A DNA stretch of 61,270 nt from assembly GCA_022571865.1 (NCBI GenBank), contig JACZXA010000002.1, forward strand, positions 1 through 61,270. The letters are read 5' to 3'. The notes beneath the pieces are model-generated. The model was not told where the DNA came from and ran no database searches. It saw only the letters and a program-made list of their open reading frames with translations. Below, one piece after another: positions 35,397-44,497 of the stretch. Each line of letters begins with the position of its first letter. The stretch's first letter is position 1. This DNA is from Pseudomonadota bacterium. Its GTDB lineage: Bacteria; Pseudomonadota; Gammaproteobacteria; Pseudomonadales; Azotimanducaceae. The position numbers and the translations under genes are program-made.

Positions 35397-36482
35397 CTAA
35401 GTTTCGCGAACGGATAATATGTAGCCGATGTCAGGGCTTACCTGACCATTGAGCATCTGTGCATAGGTCTTTTCGACTCCGTTTCGACCCATGACGTTTC
35501 GTATGGTTATCCAGTCACCCACAACCGAGGTGAACCGTTCCCACGCATCTGAAAATCGCGCCTCCACCCCGCCCGGACCCCAATCCTCGTTACGTTTCTG
35601 GATGTGGGTGGGAGCAAAAAACAGTTCAGGTTTGGGCCCGGCCATCCCTTGGGAACCGTGACGAGCTTCCCAATGCGTGGCCCCAACGAGGCAACTGTAA
35701 CGAAGCGCTTCATCCAGGTGATCATGCACCGCAGCCAACACCCCGCCATTACCCGCCATATCCACGATGACCGAGGGCGAGCGGGCGAGGGTGCCTATCT
35801 GCTCGTAACTCAGCACCGTGTGATAACACCCGAGCGCTTCGACGAAATTGCGGTTGCTCTGTGAAGTCAGCCCGATCACCTGGCAGTCGAGATTCGCGTG
35901 TAACAGGAAGGCTAGACCCAGTGAAGTTTTACTCGATGCGCTGGTGAGGATGACGTTGTCGGCACCAAAACGTTCGTTATCGGTAAGAAAGTCATCGAGT
36001 ATGAAGGAGGTCATGAACAGCGGACGGAACAACATCTGCATGGCTTCGCCGGAAGGCTCATGGGTCGGGTCGTCGGTTACCCGCAGATACTGATTGTAGA
36101 CGCCGGGCAGCTTGCTTCGATGCCCGCTTGCATCGATCAAACTACGATCTTTTACCCGTCCCGCGAGGATCACCAGATGGCTCGACATGGGAAAATAGCC
36201 ATAAACGCGCTCACCGACCGCAACTTCCGAATGTGCAGATTCAACCACGTTGGCGAATCCCCAGACAGGCACACGGCCGAGTCCTGCCTCGGTCGGAAAA
36301 AAGTTCCAATAAGACATTCGTTCGCCAGCCACAGCATAGGTGATGTTGTTCGCAGTCAGTGCAAAACAATCAATCTCGAGTAGTAGCTGATCTGGTTCGA
36401 GTACGGGCACCTCGCTTTCGAGCCAGCTGGTTTGACGCAAATCAGCTCTGCTGACGCAAAAATCTTCGATCGTTTCAGGCAC
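35397..36482 (-). CDS. DUF2855 family protein
   Basis: The product is 361 residues. The N-terminal part (LLEIDCFALTANNITYAVAGERMSYWNFFP) and the middle (NVILTSASSKTSLGLAFLL) match DUF2855, which looks like a medium-chain dehydrogenase/reductase fold with a Rossmann-like region but without the usual zinc ligands. A TANNITYA block is the family hallmark. The biochemical role is not established. It is a single gene between madLM and DUF2461, on the same strand as both. Confidence 0.85.
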   Translation of the reverse strand: MPETIEDFCVSRADLRQTSWLESEVPVLEPDQLLLEIDCFALTANNITYAVAGERMSYWNFFPTEAGLGRVPVWGFANVVESAHSEVAVGERVYGYFPMSSHLVILAGRVKDRSLIDASGHRSKLPGVYNQYLRVTDDPTHEPSGEAMQMLFRPLFMTSFILDDFLTDNERFGADNVILTSASSKTSLGLAFLLHANLDCQVIGLTSQSNRNFVEALGCYHTVLSYEQIGTLARSPSVIVDMAGNGGVLAAVHDHLDEALRYSCLVGATHWEARHGSQGMAGPKPELFFAPTHIQKRNEDWGPGGVEARFSDAWERFTSVVGDWITIRNVMGRNGVEKTYAQMLNGQVSPDIGYILSVRET

Positions 36483-36554
36483 TCGCCCCTCCCTTCTTCG
36501 AGAAGAGGGCCGACTATAAACCAGGCACGACCCTTAGTGTGAACCAGCGCTGGA

Positions 36555-37244
36555 CTAGAAATCCACTTCCACCGCTTCACAAAGAAACGTCATGAACGGG
36601 GTCGCTTTCTTGAACACGCCCGCCACCGAATCTACCAGCGCCGCATCGACGATTTCTTTGGCGGGAAAGTTCATGGTTGCTATGAAGTCCTTGCGTTTGA
36701 GGTCCTGGATGTGAGGAGCATCTTCGGAATAGCCGCGTGGCGGACGTTTGAGGCTCTCGCCGTCGAGGGAGAAAGTTGCTTTGAAGGCGCGGGCATCACG
36801 CGCCCGCTTCCAGTTCGCGGGGCGTGTGGCAATACGTTCACGCACTTTGGCAAGCGCGAGCGCCTCCGGGCGCCACATTCCTGCCGCAAGAAAACAGCCG
36901 GTATTGTCAATATGCAGATAATACCCCGGGGCGTGCACGTCTTTGCCGAGTTCATGACGAAACTGGATACCGATGTTGGTCTTGTAGGGTGTCTTGTCTT
37001 TGGCAAAACGAGTGTCCCGATAAACTCGCATCAATGAGCCACCAACCCGCTTTGGCATCGCGACGAAGTGTTCGGAAATAGCCGCAAGCTTAGGACCCAT
37101 AGTCGCGATGAAGTCGAGGGCCGGTTCCAATACCACGTCTTCGTAACGGGACTTGTTGGCCTGGAACCACTCGCGATTGTTGTTTTTCTCGAGTTCCTTC
37201 AGGAATTTCAACGTCGCAGGCGGAAAACCGGTGAACTTTGGCAT
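36555..37244 (-). CDS. DUF2461 domain-containing protein
   Basis: This 229-residue protein matches DUF2461 throughout: FTGFPPATLKFLKELEKNNNREWFQANKSRYE at the start, GGSLMRVYRDTRFAKDKTPYKTNIG in the middle, and GYYLHIDNTGCFLAAGMW after it. I chose ATG 37244 because AAGGAG precedes it; the upstream in-frame start adds 12 residues outside the family. Function is unknown, and the family is common in bacteria and some fungi. Confidence 0.9.
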   Translation of the reverse strand: MPKFTGFPPATLKFLKELEKNNNREWFQANKSRYEDVVLEPALDFIATMGPKLAAISEHFVAMPKRVGGSLMRVYRDTRFAKDKTPYKTNIGIQFRHELGKDVHAPGYYLHIDNTGCFLAAGMWRPEALALAKVRERIATRPANWKRARDARAFKATFSLDGESLKRPPRGYSEDAPHIQDLKRKDFIATMNFPAKEIVDAALVDSVAGVFKKATPFMTFLCEAVEVDF

Positions 37245-37355
37245 GAGCCACTCCTTGGGGTGAACCTTGTGCTTTAACAAACCGAGCTTATGTCAAACTA
37301 CCGCACCAGTGAAATCGGTAGCCTTACGCTCTCAGGTTTACGTGCGATATCGCCT

Positions 37356-38162
37356 CTATTGAAGCCCCAGCTCCTGGTTCAGGAGATCGGGGACACGCTG
37401 TCGCAGCTTGTACGCGCTGACTTGCTTGTTGAATTCGCTGGTGATGAAGTTCAATTGATCAACGCCGTTGTTGTAGAGTGCATCGATGGTTGCGCGTTGC
37501 TGATCAATGAGCGTTTCACCCATCTGCTTCTCGACCGAGTCCATACAGGCTAAGGACGTTTGCATCGTCGCAACGTATTCGCGAACCGAATCAGCGAGGT
37601 TGCGCATCTTGTTAGTCCACAGGGTCGAGCCGTCCAGAATCGTTGGCGGCCCGACGAACGCACAAGCTGCCAACATCTTCCGAAACTGCCCGCTTTCACT
37701 TATCACAACATCGGCCTTCGGAGGCGCTTGCACTGGCGGTTTGCGTATCGACGACACCTGTACTCGTGGAGCAGGCTGTTTCTGCGGAACCGAATTGCCA
37801 TCAGCCGACGCCTACAGCTTGCCGAGCCGGTACTGGGCAAGCACTACTCCCTGCTCCCCGGCCAGTCGATACCAGCGTGTCGCTTGGTCCAAATCCCTGG
37901 TGACACCTTCGCCCAGCTCGAACATTTTGCCAAGCTGAAATTGAGCTTCCGCATGACCCTGATCGCCCGCCTTGCGCAGCCAGACCACGCCCTGTGCATC
38001 GTCTTCGACAACACCGCGACCTTCGGCATACATCAAGCCCAGATCATACTGGGCATCGGCATAACCTTGTTCCGCCGCAAGCCGAAACCAGCGCACCGCC
38101 TCAGCATCACCTGAAGCCGCATACACGAACATCGTAGACTGCACCGACAGCCACAACACCAT
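37356..38162 (-). pseudogene. Sel1-repeat protein split by an in-frame TAG
   Basis: From ATG 38162 the frame gives a signal-like start (MVLWLSVQSTMFVYAASG), then Sel1-type repeats (EAVRWFRLAAEQGYADAQYDLGLMYAEGRGV, VVWLRKAGDQGHAEAQFQLGKMFELGEGV, ATRWYRLAGEQGVVLAQYRLGKL). It stops at a TAG read on the minus strand at 37812-37814. The same frame stays open afterwards and reads ASADGNSVPQKQ, then a further 130 residues of mixed helical sequence to 37356. One stop in an otherwise continuous frame suggests a recent nonsense mutation, or a sequence error. A restart at GTG 37757 is possible but less likely. Confidence 0.6.
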
Positions 38163-38305
38163 CGCAATCGATCTGCCTGATATTCCATTGCCCGCCTACC
38201 CGCTATCTCGGATCGGTTCGCCACCCCGGCGTGAAATATCAGCGTACCGATCCTGCTGACAAGCAAATGATAGGCGTGTTTCCGACGAAGGTGAACCGTA
38301 GAACT

Positions 38306-39448
38306 TCAGTCCGTTCCCGGTTGGGGAAACTCCTTGATATAGAGATCCTGCTTGGCATAGGGAATCTCGATGGCTGCTTCGACAAAAGCCTTATAGATCA
38401 TCATATAGAGCTCGTGGGAAATACGACCCCGATATTCAGGGTGTTCGATCCATACCAGCAAATCGAAATCCAAGCTCGAGGCACCGAAACCGCGCATTCG
38501 TACCCTCGGTTCTGGATGAGTGCACACTTCGCTGTGCTCAACGGCAATTTTTTTCAAGAGCTCGCATACCTGATCCACATCGGTACCGTATGCCACCCCG
38601 ACGCTGACGCGCGTGCGCATCTTGAGATACGGCCCGCCGCTCTCGTTGACGATCTTGGCGCTGGCAATGACTCCGTTGGGTATCGTAATTTCCACGTCGT
38701 CTCGAGTCAGCAGCCGAGTGCTGCGCAAACCAATTTTGGTGACCTTGCCTCGCTCACCCGTATCGAGGTTGATGTAGTCGCCGATCTTGTAGGGCGCATC
38801 TGCAACAATGAAAAATCCCGAAAACAAGTTGGCCAATGTGTCTTTGGCCGCGAAGCCGATCGCAATGCCGACAATTCCGGCCGATGCCAACCAGCCAACG
38901 GGGTTGATTCCCCAAACAAGTAACAACACGTAACTACCAACCAGTATCGTGATCAGCTTTGCCGACAAATCGAACATAGGCATCGTACGTGCCTCGACCA
39001 AACTATACCGACCCTCATGGCCTAATATGTCCAACAGCGAGGTCGAGACCCGAAACGTGGCACGCATCCAGCTTACAACGATTACCGATAACAACGCTTT
39101 GACGGCCAGCTGAGTTCCAAACGGCAACTGAGCAGCGTTAATCGCAAGCGTCAGCCCGAAATACAAGACCGTGGTGAAGACAGGCTTTCGCAAGTGTTCC
39201 AGAAGTTGATCATCCAGCAACGAGTTGGTCATGCCGGCTATACGACCGAGACTACGGAAAACTACGAACCGCAGTACCAGGGCAATTGCGTAGAACACCC
39301 CGGCAACAATCAACGCGCCAACGATCGGGAACTGGGCAACCACCTCCCAAAAAGGAAGCAGTACATCTGGCAGCCAGTCGGCCACGGTGGGTAGATTTTC
39401 CGTCAGCTGTGCTAACTCAACAGGTTCTGTCGTGCTTGCTTCGGCCAT
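38306..39448 (-). CDS. MscS-family mechanosensitive ion channel
   Basis: This 380-residue protein has N-terminal helices at about 38-60, 90-112 and 120-135. The pore-lining helix and beta domain follow: GWLASAGIVGIAIGFAAKDTLANLFSGFFIVADAPYKIGDYI, then RLLTRDDVEITIPNGVIASAKIVNES. The C-terminal part is the usual cytoplasmic vestibule. The channel opens under membrane tension and releases small solutes in hypo-osmotic shock. Confidence 0.93.
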   Translation of the reverse strand: MAEASTTEPVELAQLTENLPTVADWLPDVLLPFWEVVAQFPIVGALIVAGVFYAIALVLRFVVFRSLGRIAGMTNSLLDDQLLEHLRKPVFTTVLYFGLTLAINAAQLPFGTQLAVKALLSVIVVSWMRATFRVSTSLLDILGHEGRYSLVEARTMPMFDLSAKLITILVGSYVLLLVWGINPVGWLASAGIVGIAIGFAAKDTLANLFSGFFIVADAPYKIGDYINLDTGERGKVTKIGLRSTRLLTRDDVEITIPNGVIASAKIVNESGGPYLKMRTRVSVGVAYGTDVDQVCELLKKIAVEHSEVCTHPEPRVRMRGFGASSLDFDLLVWIEHPEYRGRISHELYMMIYKAFVEAAIEIPYAKQDLYIKEFPQPGTD

Positions 39449-39510
39449 AAAGTTTCCCCGACCTGCTGCGCTAACCGCGCATCAGTTTCACCATTAACAC
39501 GGTCAAGTCG

Positions 39511-39912
39511 CTAATCCGGTGTCTCCCTGTTCTGCGTGTCTTCACCCGGGGTAACGAACAACATTGACGTCGGTGCGTTGGGGTGCGCTGTATGCCATGT
39601 TCCTTTCGGAACCATGACGTAGGAGCCGGGTTCGTTGACCCTGATCGTTTTATCGCCTTCAGCCAGTCGCAGCACAAAGTCGACGTCACCCCAAAGCAGG
39701 TAAACGAACTCATCGCCCTCGGGGTGCATTTCCCAGGTGGCCCAGGGTTGGTCAAAATCAAAACGTGAAATGAGCAACCGCCCCGCAAAAGTACCAAACT
39801 CACCGAGTTCCTCAAAAAACCGAGGGGTAATCGTTTTTGCCGTGGCATCCCCTGTCGGACTCATGATGACACGGGTGGTGTTAGAGTCATATGGACCGGG
39901 ATCGATCGGCAT
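39511..39912 (-). CDS. Cupin domain protein
   Basis: The protein is 133 residues with a single cupin barrel. Motif 1 spans WATWEMHPEGDEFVYLLWGDVDFVL, and motif 2 is GSYVMVPKGTWHTAHPN, giving His and Glu metal ligands. Single-domain cupins of this size bind a metal and a small molecule and may act as enzymes or regulators. The gene lies between mscS and the DsbA-like gene, all on the minus strand. No further specificity can be read. Confidence 0.85.
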   Translation of the reverse strand: MPIDPGPYDSNTTRVIMSPTGDATAKTITPRFFEELGEFGTFAGRLLISRFDFDQPWATWEMHPEGDEFVYLLWGDVDFVLRLAEGDKTIRVNEPGSYVMVPKGTWHTAHPNAPTSMLFVTPGEDTQNRETPD

Positions 39913-39977
39913 GTCGCGTCTCTCCTTTGGAAAGCTGAGTCTATCTCACCGCTAGCTGGGTGACTTCATCTGGCGTG

Positions 39978-40592
39978 TCAGTGGATCAGCAGCGCCACGA
40001 TCTCTTCCTCGACATCACGCAGTTTGTCCTTACCGAAAAAAATCTCGCCGTTGACGAAAAACGTAGGGGAGCCGAACGACCCGATTTCCACCGAGCGCTC
40101 CGTATTGGCTATCAGCGCCTGTTTTACTTCGGTATCCTGCATGGCGGCCATGAGTTCCTCAACCGGCAAATCGGATTCGGCAAAAGCCAGTTCGATGACT
40201 TCGTTATCATCCATCTTCTTCGGCTCGGCCCACATGTGGCGATATACCTCATCGACGTATCGATCCAGAAATCCCACCATCTTGGCGTAAACGGCGCCAC
40301 GCATGAGTTGCAGAGTGTTCACCGGGAAGTGCGGGTTGAACTCGAAATTGTCAATGGCATGCCTGGTGAGGAATCGCCGTATCTCAATATTGCCGTACTC
40401 GCCTTTGTTTTTAATTCCCTGCAGAGTAACCGCGGGTGATGCGTTACCCGTCGCCTTGAAAATCCCACCCAGCAGCACCGGTATGTATTCGAACGAAACG
40501 CCCGTACGCGCCTCGATTGCCGGAATAACCAGATGACTCAAGTAGGCATTGGGACTGCCAAAATCGAAGTGGAACTCGACTGATACCGCCAT
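39978..40592 (-). CDS. DsbA-family protein, 2-hydroxychromene-2-carboxylate isomerase-like
   Basis: This 204-residue protein has a thioredoxin fold with an alpha-helical insert. The start VEFHFDFGSPNAYLSHLVIPAIEARTG is typical of the 2-hydroxychromene-2-carboxylate isomerase / kappa-GST group, with Ser in place of the CxxC. The end IGSFGSPTFFVNGEIFFGKDKL completes the fold. These enzymes use glutathione, often in aromatic compound degradation. I chose ATG 40592, where the domain begins; an upstream start adds 10 residues. Confidence 0.87.
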   Translation of the reverse strand: MAVSVEFHFDFGSPNAYLSHLVIPAIEARTGVSFEYIPVLLGGIFKATGNASPAVTLQGIKNKGEYGNIEIRRFLTRHAIDNFEFNPHFPVNTLQLMRGAVYAKMVGFLDRYVDEVYRHMWAEPKKMDDNEVIELAFAESDLPVEELMAAMQDTEVKQALIANTERSVEIGSFGSPTFFVNGEIFFGKDKLRDVEEEIVALLIH

Positions 40593-40781
40593 GATGCCTC
40601 GCGTAAGGTTTGAATCGATCAACTATCGCGCAGGTTAATCCCCGTGTCATCCTGCTGGAAGAACGAAGCGTAAAAAACCAGATCACTGCTTCCCTGACTA
40701 GCGCTCCGTGAGAGCTCTAGAACCTGTTTGCGACTGAAGGCCAGAAGTTGATGCGCAATGGAAAAGGGCCGCTTTTCGACC

Positions 40782-41265
40782 TCATCTGACCGACCCCGCA
40801 AGACTCAATACTTCGGCACTGATTTCAAGGTTCTGGGATTTCACCAATGAGAGGTTGACATCGAAAACCATGCGGTTCTTTTCGACCTCGATGGCAATCA
40901 CGCCTCCTCGGGGTGAAATCCGGCATTTCGAGGAATCGTCAGCGTGCCGGAAGAAGGTTCGACGTGCACGGCTTCTGATTCCAGCACCCGGACGTGGCAT
41001 CACGGCATCGGCGCGTCCATATGCCCGACGATGATCTTTCGACCGTTAACCTGTTTGTTTTCTACTGATTTCAAATGCTTCGCGATGCTGTCGCTACCGA
41101 CAACGCAAAGTCTCACATCCGGCTCACCACCCCAACGTCGTCTGGCCAGCGGACAAACTTGGTGAGGTTGTAAATCATCGCCGTGCGCAGGCAATCAGGA
41201 TCCGGGGCTGCTGCGCTCACCGGCATACCAAAACCCGCCACGGCCACCAGCCATATCCGAACCAT
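40782..41265 (-). pseudogene. YfiR (DUF4154) family protein with three frameshifts
   Basis: From ATG 41265 the frame gives a signal peptide (VRIWLVAVAGFGMPVSAAA), then CLRTAMIYNLTKFVRWP, the YfiR opening. A frameshift near 41125 leads into VRLCVVGSDSIAKHLKSVENKQVNGRKIIV. A second near 41015 leads into CHVRVLESEAVHVEPSSGTLTIPRNAGF. A third near 40920 leads into RGGVIAIEVEKNRMVFDVNLSLVKSQNLEISAEVLSLAGSVR. Together these rebuild a normal YfiR of about 160 residues. YfiR proteins are periplasmic inhibitors of diguanylate cyclases or partner sensor kinases. Three separate indels show that the gene is dead. Confidence 0.8.
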
Positions 41266-41307
41266 TTTCGCTTCCGCTCCAAAGTTAACCCCGACCGCAA
41301 ATCAGGG

Positions 41308-41467
41308 TTAAAAAGTGAAACTGACTTGAAGAAGAAACGTATTCTCGATTTCGACGGGTAATATGCCCGTCGACTCGCGCAGGTGAGATAGACCAGTTCG
41401 CAGTGCCCGCCGTTTCGAAGTCTACAGCCGATGCCCCATCCCCCAGACGATTGTCTGCGACGGTGAC
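41308..41467 (-). pseudogene. Possible remnant of an outer-membrane beta-barrel C-terminus
   Basis: The minus-strand frame ending at the TAA at 41308-41310 reads LRTGLSHLRESTGILPVEIENTFLLQVSFTF. A terminal aromatic residue after an alternating strand is typical of outer-membrane barrel ends. A neighbouring frame upstream reads VTVADNRLGDGASAVDFETAGTA, which would fit the preceding strand if one frameshift separates them. It lies just upstream of the YfiR remnant on the same strand; such genes often follow barrel or TonB-receptor genes. The evidence is suggestive only. Confidence 0.35.
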
Positions 41468-41608
41468 GTGGAGTTATTCGTGGAGGTGAACCTGCCGAGC
41501 CGGTACCAGGTGGTTGTGCGGCTCTTCCCTTGATCGGGATCAAAGTCTGTTTGAATCCCTTCTCAGGACTGCACAGAATACCCCCACATTCACAGGAGCC
41601 GTGCTCGC

Positions 41609-43189
41609 ATGCCCAGTCGCCTTATTTTCCTGTGGTTACTCACCGCAGGTGTTGCCAGCCCCGGTTTTGCGGACTGTACGAACACACCGGATCTCAGTCG
41701 TTTTTATTCCAACGGTTGGGGGGTGGGCCCGTTGAATCATCGCTTCCAGTCGAGGGATGCGACGTCCATCAATGTCGGTAACGTAGCCGACCTGGAACTC
41801 GTCTGGACGTTCGGGCTCGATGACAGCCAATCACCACACTCCTACCCGCTGGTGACAACGGACACGGTTTTCATCGGCTCCGAAGCCGGCGTGTTGTACG
41901 CCCTGGACACTAAAACAGGTTGTGAGCGCTGGAAATTCGAATCGGACGGCGATATCCGCACGGCAATCGTACATGGCGAGGTGGAGATTGATGGCGAACT
42001 GAAAATACTGCTCTTTTTCGGCACGTTTGCCGCCAGCGCCTATGCGCTGGATGCAATCAACGGCACGGTTGTCTGGCGTAAGCAGATGGACGAGCACACG
42101 TTCTCCACCCTCACCGGTTCACCGGTCTTTCACGATGGTCGTCTTTACGTTCCCGTATCGGCATACGAAGTCATCGCGGCAGTTGCTCCGATTTACGGCT
42201 GTTGCACCTTCCGCGGGTCCGTCGTTGCGTTGAACGCAGCAACGGGCGCGGAGATATGGCGACGCTACACCATTGAAGAACAACCCCGGGTTACGGAAAC
42301 CCACTGGTTGTTCGTTGATGAGAAAGGTCCATCTGGCGCTCCGGTCTGGCAATCTCCAGCCGTCGATGCAAAACGTGGGCTGCTATATTTTGCCAGTGGC
42401 GAGAACTACAGCGATCCACCCACCGATACCAGTGATTCGGTGTTTGCCGTCAGTCTCGCCGATGGCAGCGTTCGCTGGCACCGACAATTTACCGCAGGGG
42501 ACGCGTGGAACGCAGCCTGCGGCGCGGGTCCCCTGAGCGCAAATTGTCCCGCGGCCAATGGGCCGGACCTGGACTTCGGCGCCCCACCCATTCTCGCCAG
42601 AACCCAAACAGGCAGCGACATACTGCTGGCAGGGCAGAAATCCAGCGTGGTGCACGCTATGAATCCGGACACCGGCGAGTTGCTCTGGCAGACGCGGATC
42701 GGTCGCGGTGGCAAGCTCGGCGGCATTCACTGGGGCATGGCGGTCAACGAGAAGTTGGGGCTGTTGTACGTGCCAGTGAGCGACCGCAACACAGGCCCAC
42801 CCTACGAAGACGAACCGGCACCAGGATTACACGCGGTAAGGATTGGTGACGGAACTGTCAAGTGGTCGGCCGTCCAGGACGCCAACTGCGATCATCGTGA
42901 AGGCTGTTATCCCGGGGTTTCCGCCGCACCGATCGCAACCGACGATCTCGTCATCGTCGGAGGCCTCGATGGGCGTCTACACGCGCTTGCAGCAGACAGC
43001 GGCGAATCACTCTGGTCCACGGATACCTGGCGTAGTTTCGATGCCGTCAACGGTGTCGAAACATCCGGAGGTGCGTTCGACGTACACGGCCCCATGCTCG
43101 CGGGCGATATGCTGTTCATCACGTCGGGTTATCAGAGCTTTGGACAAAAAGCGGGTAACGCATTTCTGGCGTTTCGTTTGCGACAGTAG
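41609..43189 (+). CDS. Secreted PQQ-type beta-propeller enzyme (PVA dehydrogenase-like)
   Basis: This 526-residue protein has a signal peptide (IFLWLLTAGVASPGFA). Repeated propeller blades with GxLYALDxxTG-type ends follow: GSEAGVLYALDTKTGCERWKF, FRGSVVALNAATGAEIWRRY, SSVVHAMNPDTGELLWQT and GGLDGRLHALAADSGESLW. A vicinal Cys pair (YGCCTFRGS) and the layout recall quinoprotein alcohol dehydrogenases of the polyvinyl-alcohol dehydrogenase type. The enzyme would oxidise an alcohol or sugar in the periplasm with PQQ. The cofactor is an inference, as no PQQ synthesis genes are nearby. A secreted aldolase gene follows on the same strand. Confidence 0.82.
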   Translation: MPSRLIFLWLLTAGVASPGFADCTNTPDLSRFYSNGWGVGPLNHRFQSRDATSINVGNVADLELVWTFGLDDSQSPHSYPLVTTDTVFIGSEAGVLYALDTKTGCERWKFESDGDIRTAIVHGEVEIDGELKILLFFGTFAASAYALDAINGTVVWRKQMDEHTFSTLTGSPVFHDGRLYVPVSAYEVIAAVAPIYGCCTFRGSVVALNAATGAEIWRRYTIEEQPRVTETHWLFVDEKGPSGAPVWQSPAVDAKRGLLYFASGENYSDPPTDTSDSVFAVSLADGSVRWHRQFTAGDAWNAACGAGPLSANCPAANGPDLDFGAPPILARTQTGSDILLAGQKSSVVHAMNPDTGELLWQTRIGRGGKLGGIHWGMAVNEKLGLLYVPVSDRNTGPPYEDEPAPGLHAVRIGDGTVKWSAVQDANCDHREGCYPGVSAAPIATDDLVIVGGLDGRLHALAADSGESLWSTDTWRSFDAVNGVETSGGAFDVHGPMLAGDMLFITSGYQSFGQKAGNAFLAFRLRQ

Positions 43190-43224
43190 TTGGTTTTTGG
43201 TAAATCGCTCGCAGCCGCGTTAGC

Positions 43225-43364
43225 GGGTGGAGAAGTTTTAAGTGCGGCCACGCTGAACCCCTCCCGGGCCCCTCACTTCGCGAAATTGCGCCCTCTTTTT
43301 ATCAAGAGCGGTCACTTCGCTTCTTTCGGCCTCGCTCAAAATCCCACTCATAACTTCTCCACCC
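43225..43364. repeat. Inverted repeat pair between the propeller and aldolase genes
   Basis: GGGTGGAGAAGTTTTAAGTG at 43225-43244 pairs with the reverse complement of 43345-43364, with 2 mismatches in 20. About 100 bp lie between the arms. The gap 43190-43544 has no gene I can support; it holds only this repeat and some short hairpins. The arms could be ends of a small repetitive element or a long-range stem. Confidence 0.5.
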
Positions 43365-43544
43365 CCAACGCCATGTGGCTCCGATGTTCGGCACCGGGCA
43401 CAGCCTTCGAACGGGGTTCCAGGTAGCTCAGCCTGTGCGGTTGCGTTGGGAGGTAGTTACCCAACTGCTACCGGAAAAGGATGGCAATTTCCGGACAAGA
43501 ACAAGTTAACATCAGGCTGAACTGCTTTGTTTATAGGAGCATCT

Positions 43545-44471
43545 ATGGTGCGTTTAGCATTCTGTTGTGCAGCGATACTTGCGGCTGTCACGTCATCGCC
43601 CGTTGCGGCTGGAGAGCGACTGAACCGGACGATCGAATTGCTCAACGACAACCGCCCGGCCTATGGGGCTTTCGCGTTCGACATGTCCCTCGAGCAGGCA
43701 ATGAAAATCTCCGCGGCAAATCTCGACTACGTCTTCATCGACATGGAACACCGCCCTTATGATGTGGAGCGGTTACGGGTTTTTTTGCTCGGCATGACCA
43801 ACAAGCGTCGTATCCAGGAAAAGGGGTCACTGCAGATGGATGTCACTCCCATCGTGCGATTGCCCACCAGTAACGTCACCCAAACCGAGGTGCTGGCAAA
43901 ACAGGTACTCAACATGGGGGCTTTCGGTTTGATGTTTCCGACGACGTCCACGGCTGAACAGGCGCTGCAGGCGGTTCGTGTCTCCCGTTATCCGCAAGCC
44001 AGGAATGCAGCGGACATGGAACCCACCGGCTTACGCGGCTTTGAACCCTTTCATCCGGGGATGTGGTATTGGGGCCTGGGGCAAGCCGACTACTACAGCC
44101 TCGCCGACGTATGGCCGCTCGATCCCAACGGCGAAATTCTCGTGGTGATACAGATCGAAAATCGTGAGGGTGTTGCGAACATCGATGAAATTTTATCCGT
44201 CCCCGGAATCGGCGCCGTCATGATTGGCAGTTTCGACCTCAGCACTTCGCTCGGTGTGGTGGGCGAGGTGACCGGGCCGGATGTGCTGGCGGCAGTCGAC
44301 AAGGTTGTGAGTGCTTGCGTTGCGCGCGGGATTCCCGTCGGCAGTACGGGCCCTGGTCTGGAGAGGAAGATCATGTCGGGCGAACTATTGATTGCGGTTG
44401 GTTCCAACGGCATCCGTCCCGAAGAACGTCTGCGACTGGAGGCGCTGCGACCTGCGGTCAAAAACCGCTAG
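43545..44471 (+). CDS. HpcH/HpaI-type aldolase with signal peptide
   Basis: The product is 308 residues. Its barrel has FDMSLEQAMKISAANLDYVFIDMEHRPYD near the start, LPTSNVTQTEVLAKQVLNMGAFGLMFP in the middle, and VVIQIENREGVANIDEILSVPGIGAVMIGSFDLSTSLG, which carries the Glu and Asp metal ligands. AGGAG precedes ATG 43545. The first 20 residues (LAFCCAAILAAVTSSPVAAG) form a good signal peptide. HpcH/HpaI aldolases are normally cytoplasmic and cleave or form C-C bonds in 4-hydroxy-2-oxoacids, so export is unusual. It follows a secreted PQQ-type enzyme, and a shared periplasmic pathway is an inference. Confidence 0.85.
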   Translation: MVRLAFCCAAILAAVTSSPVAAGERLNRTIELLNDNRPAYGAFAFDMSLEQAMKISAANLDYVFIDMEHRPYDVERLRVFLLGMTNKRRIQEKGSLQMDVTPIVRLPTSNVTQTEVLAKQVLNMGAFGLMFPTTSTAEQALQAVRVSRYPQARNAADMEPTGLRGFEPFHPGMWYWGLGQADYYSLADVWPLDPNGEILVVIQIENREGVANIDEILSVPGIGAVMIGSFDLSTSLGVVGEVTGPDVLAAVDKVVSACVARGIPVGSTGPGLERKIMSGELLIAVGSNGIRPEERLRLEALRPAVKNR

Positions 44472-44497
44472 TTGAGCCCTAACCGAGCGTCGTAATG

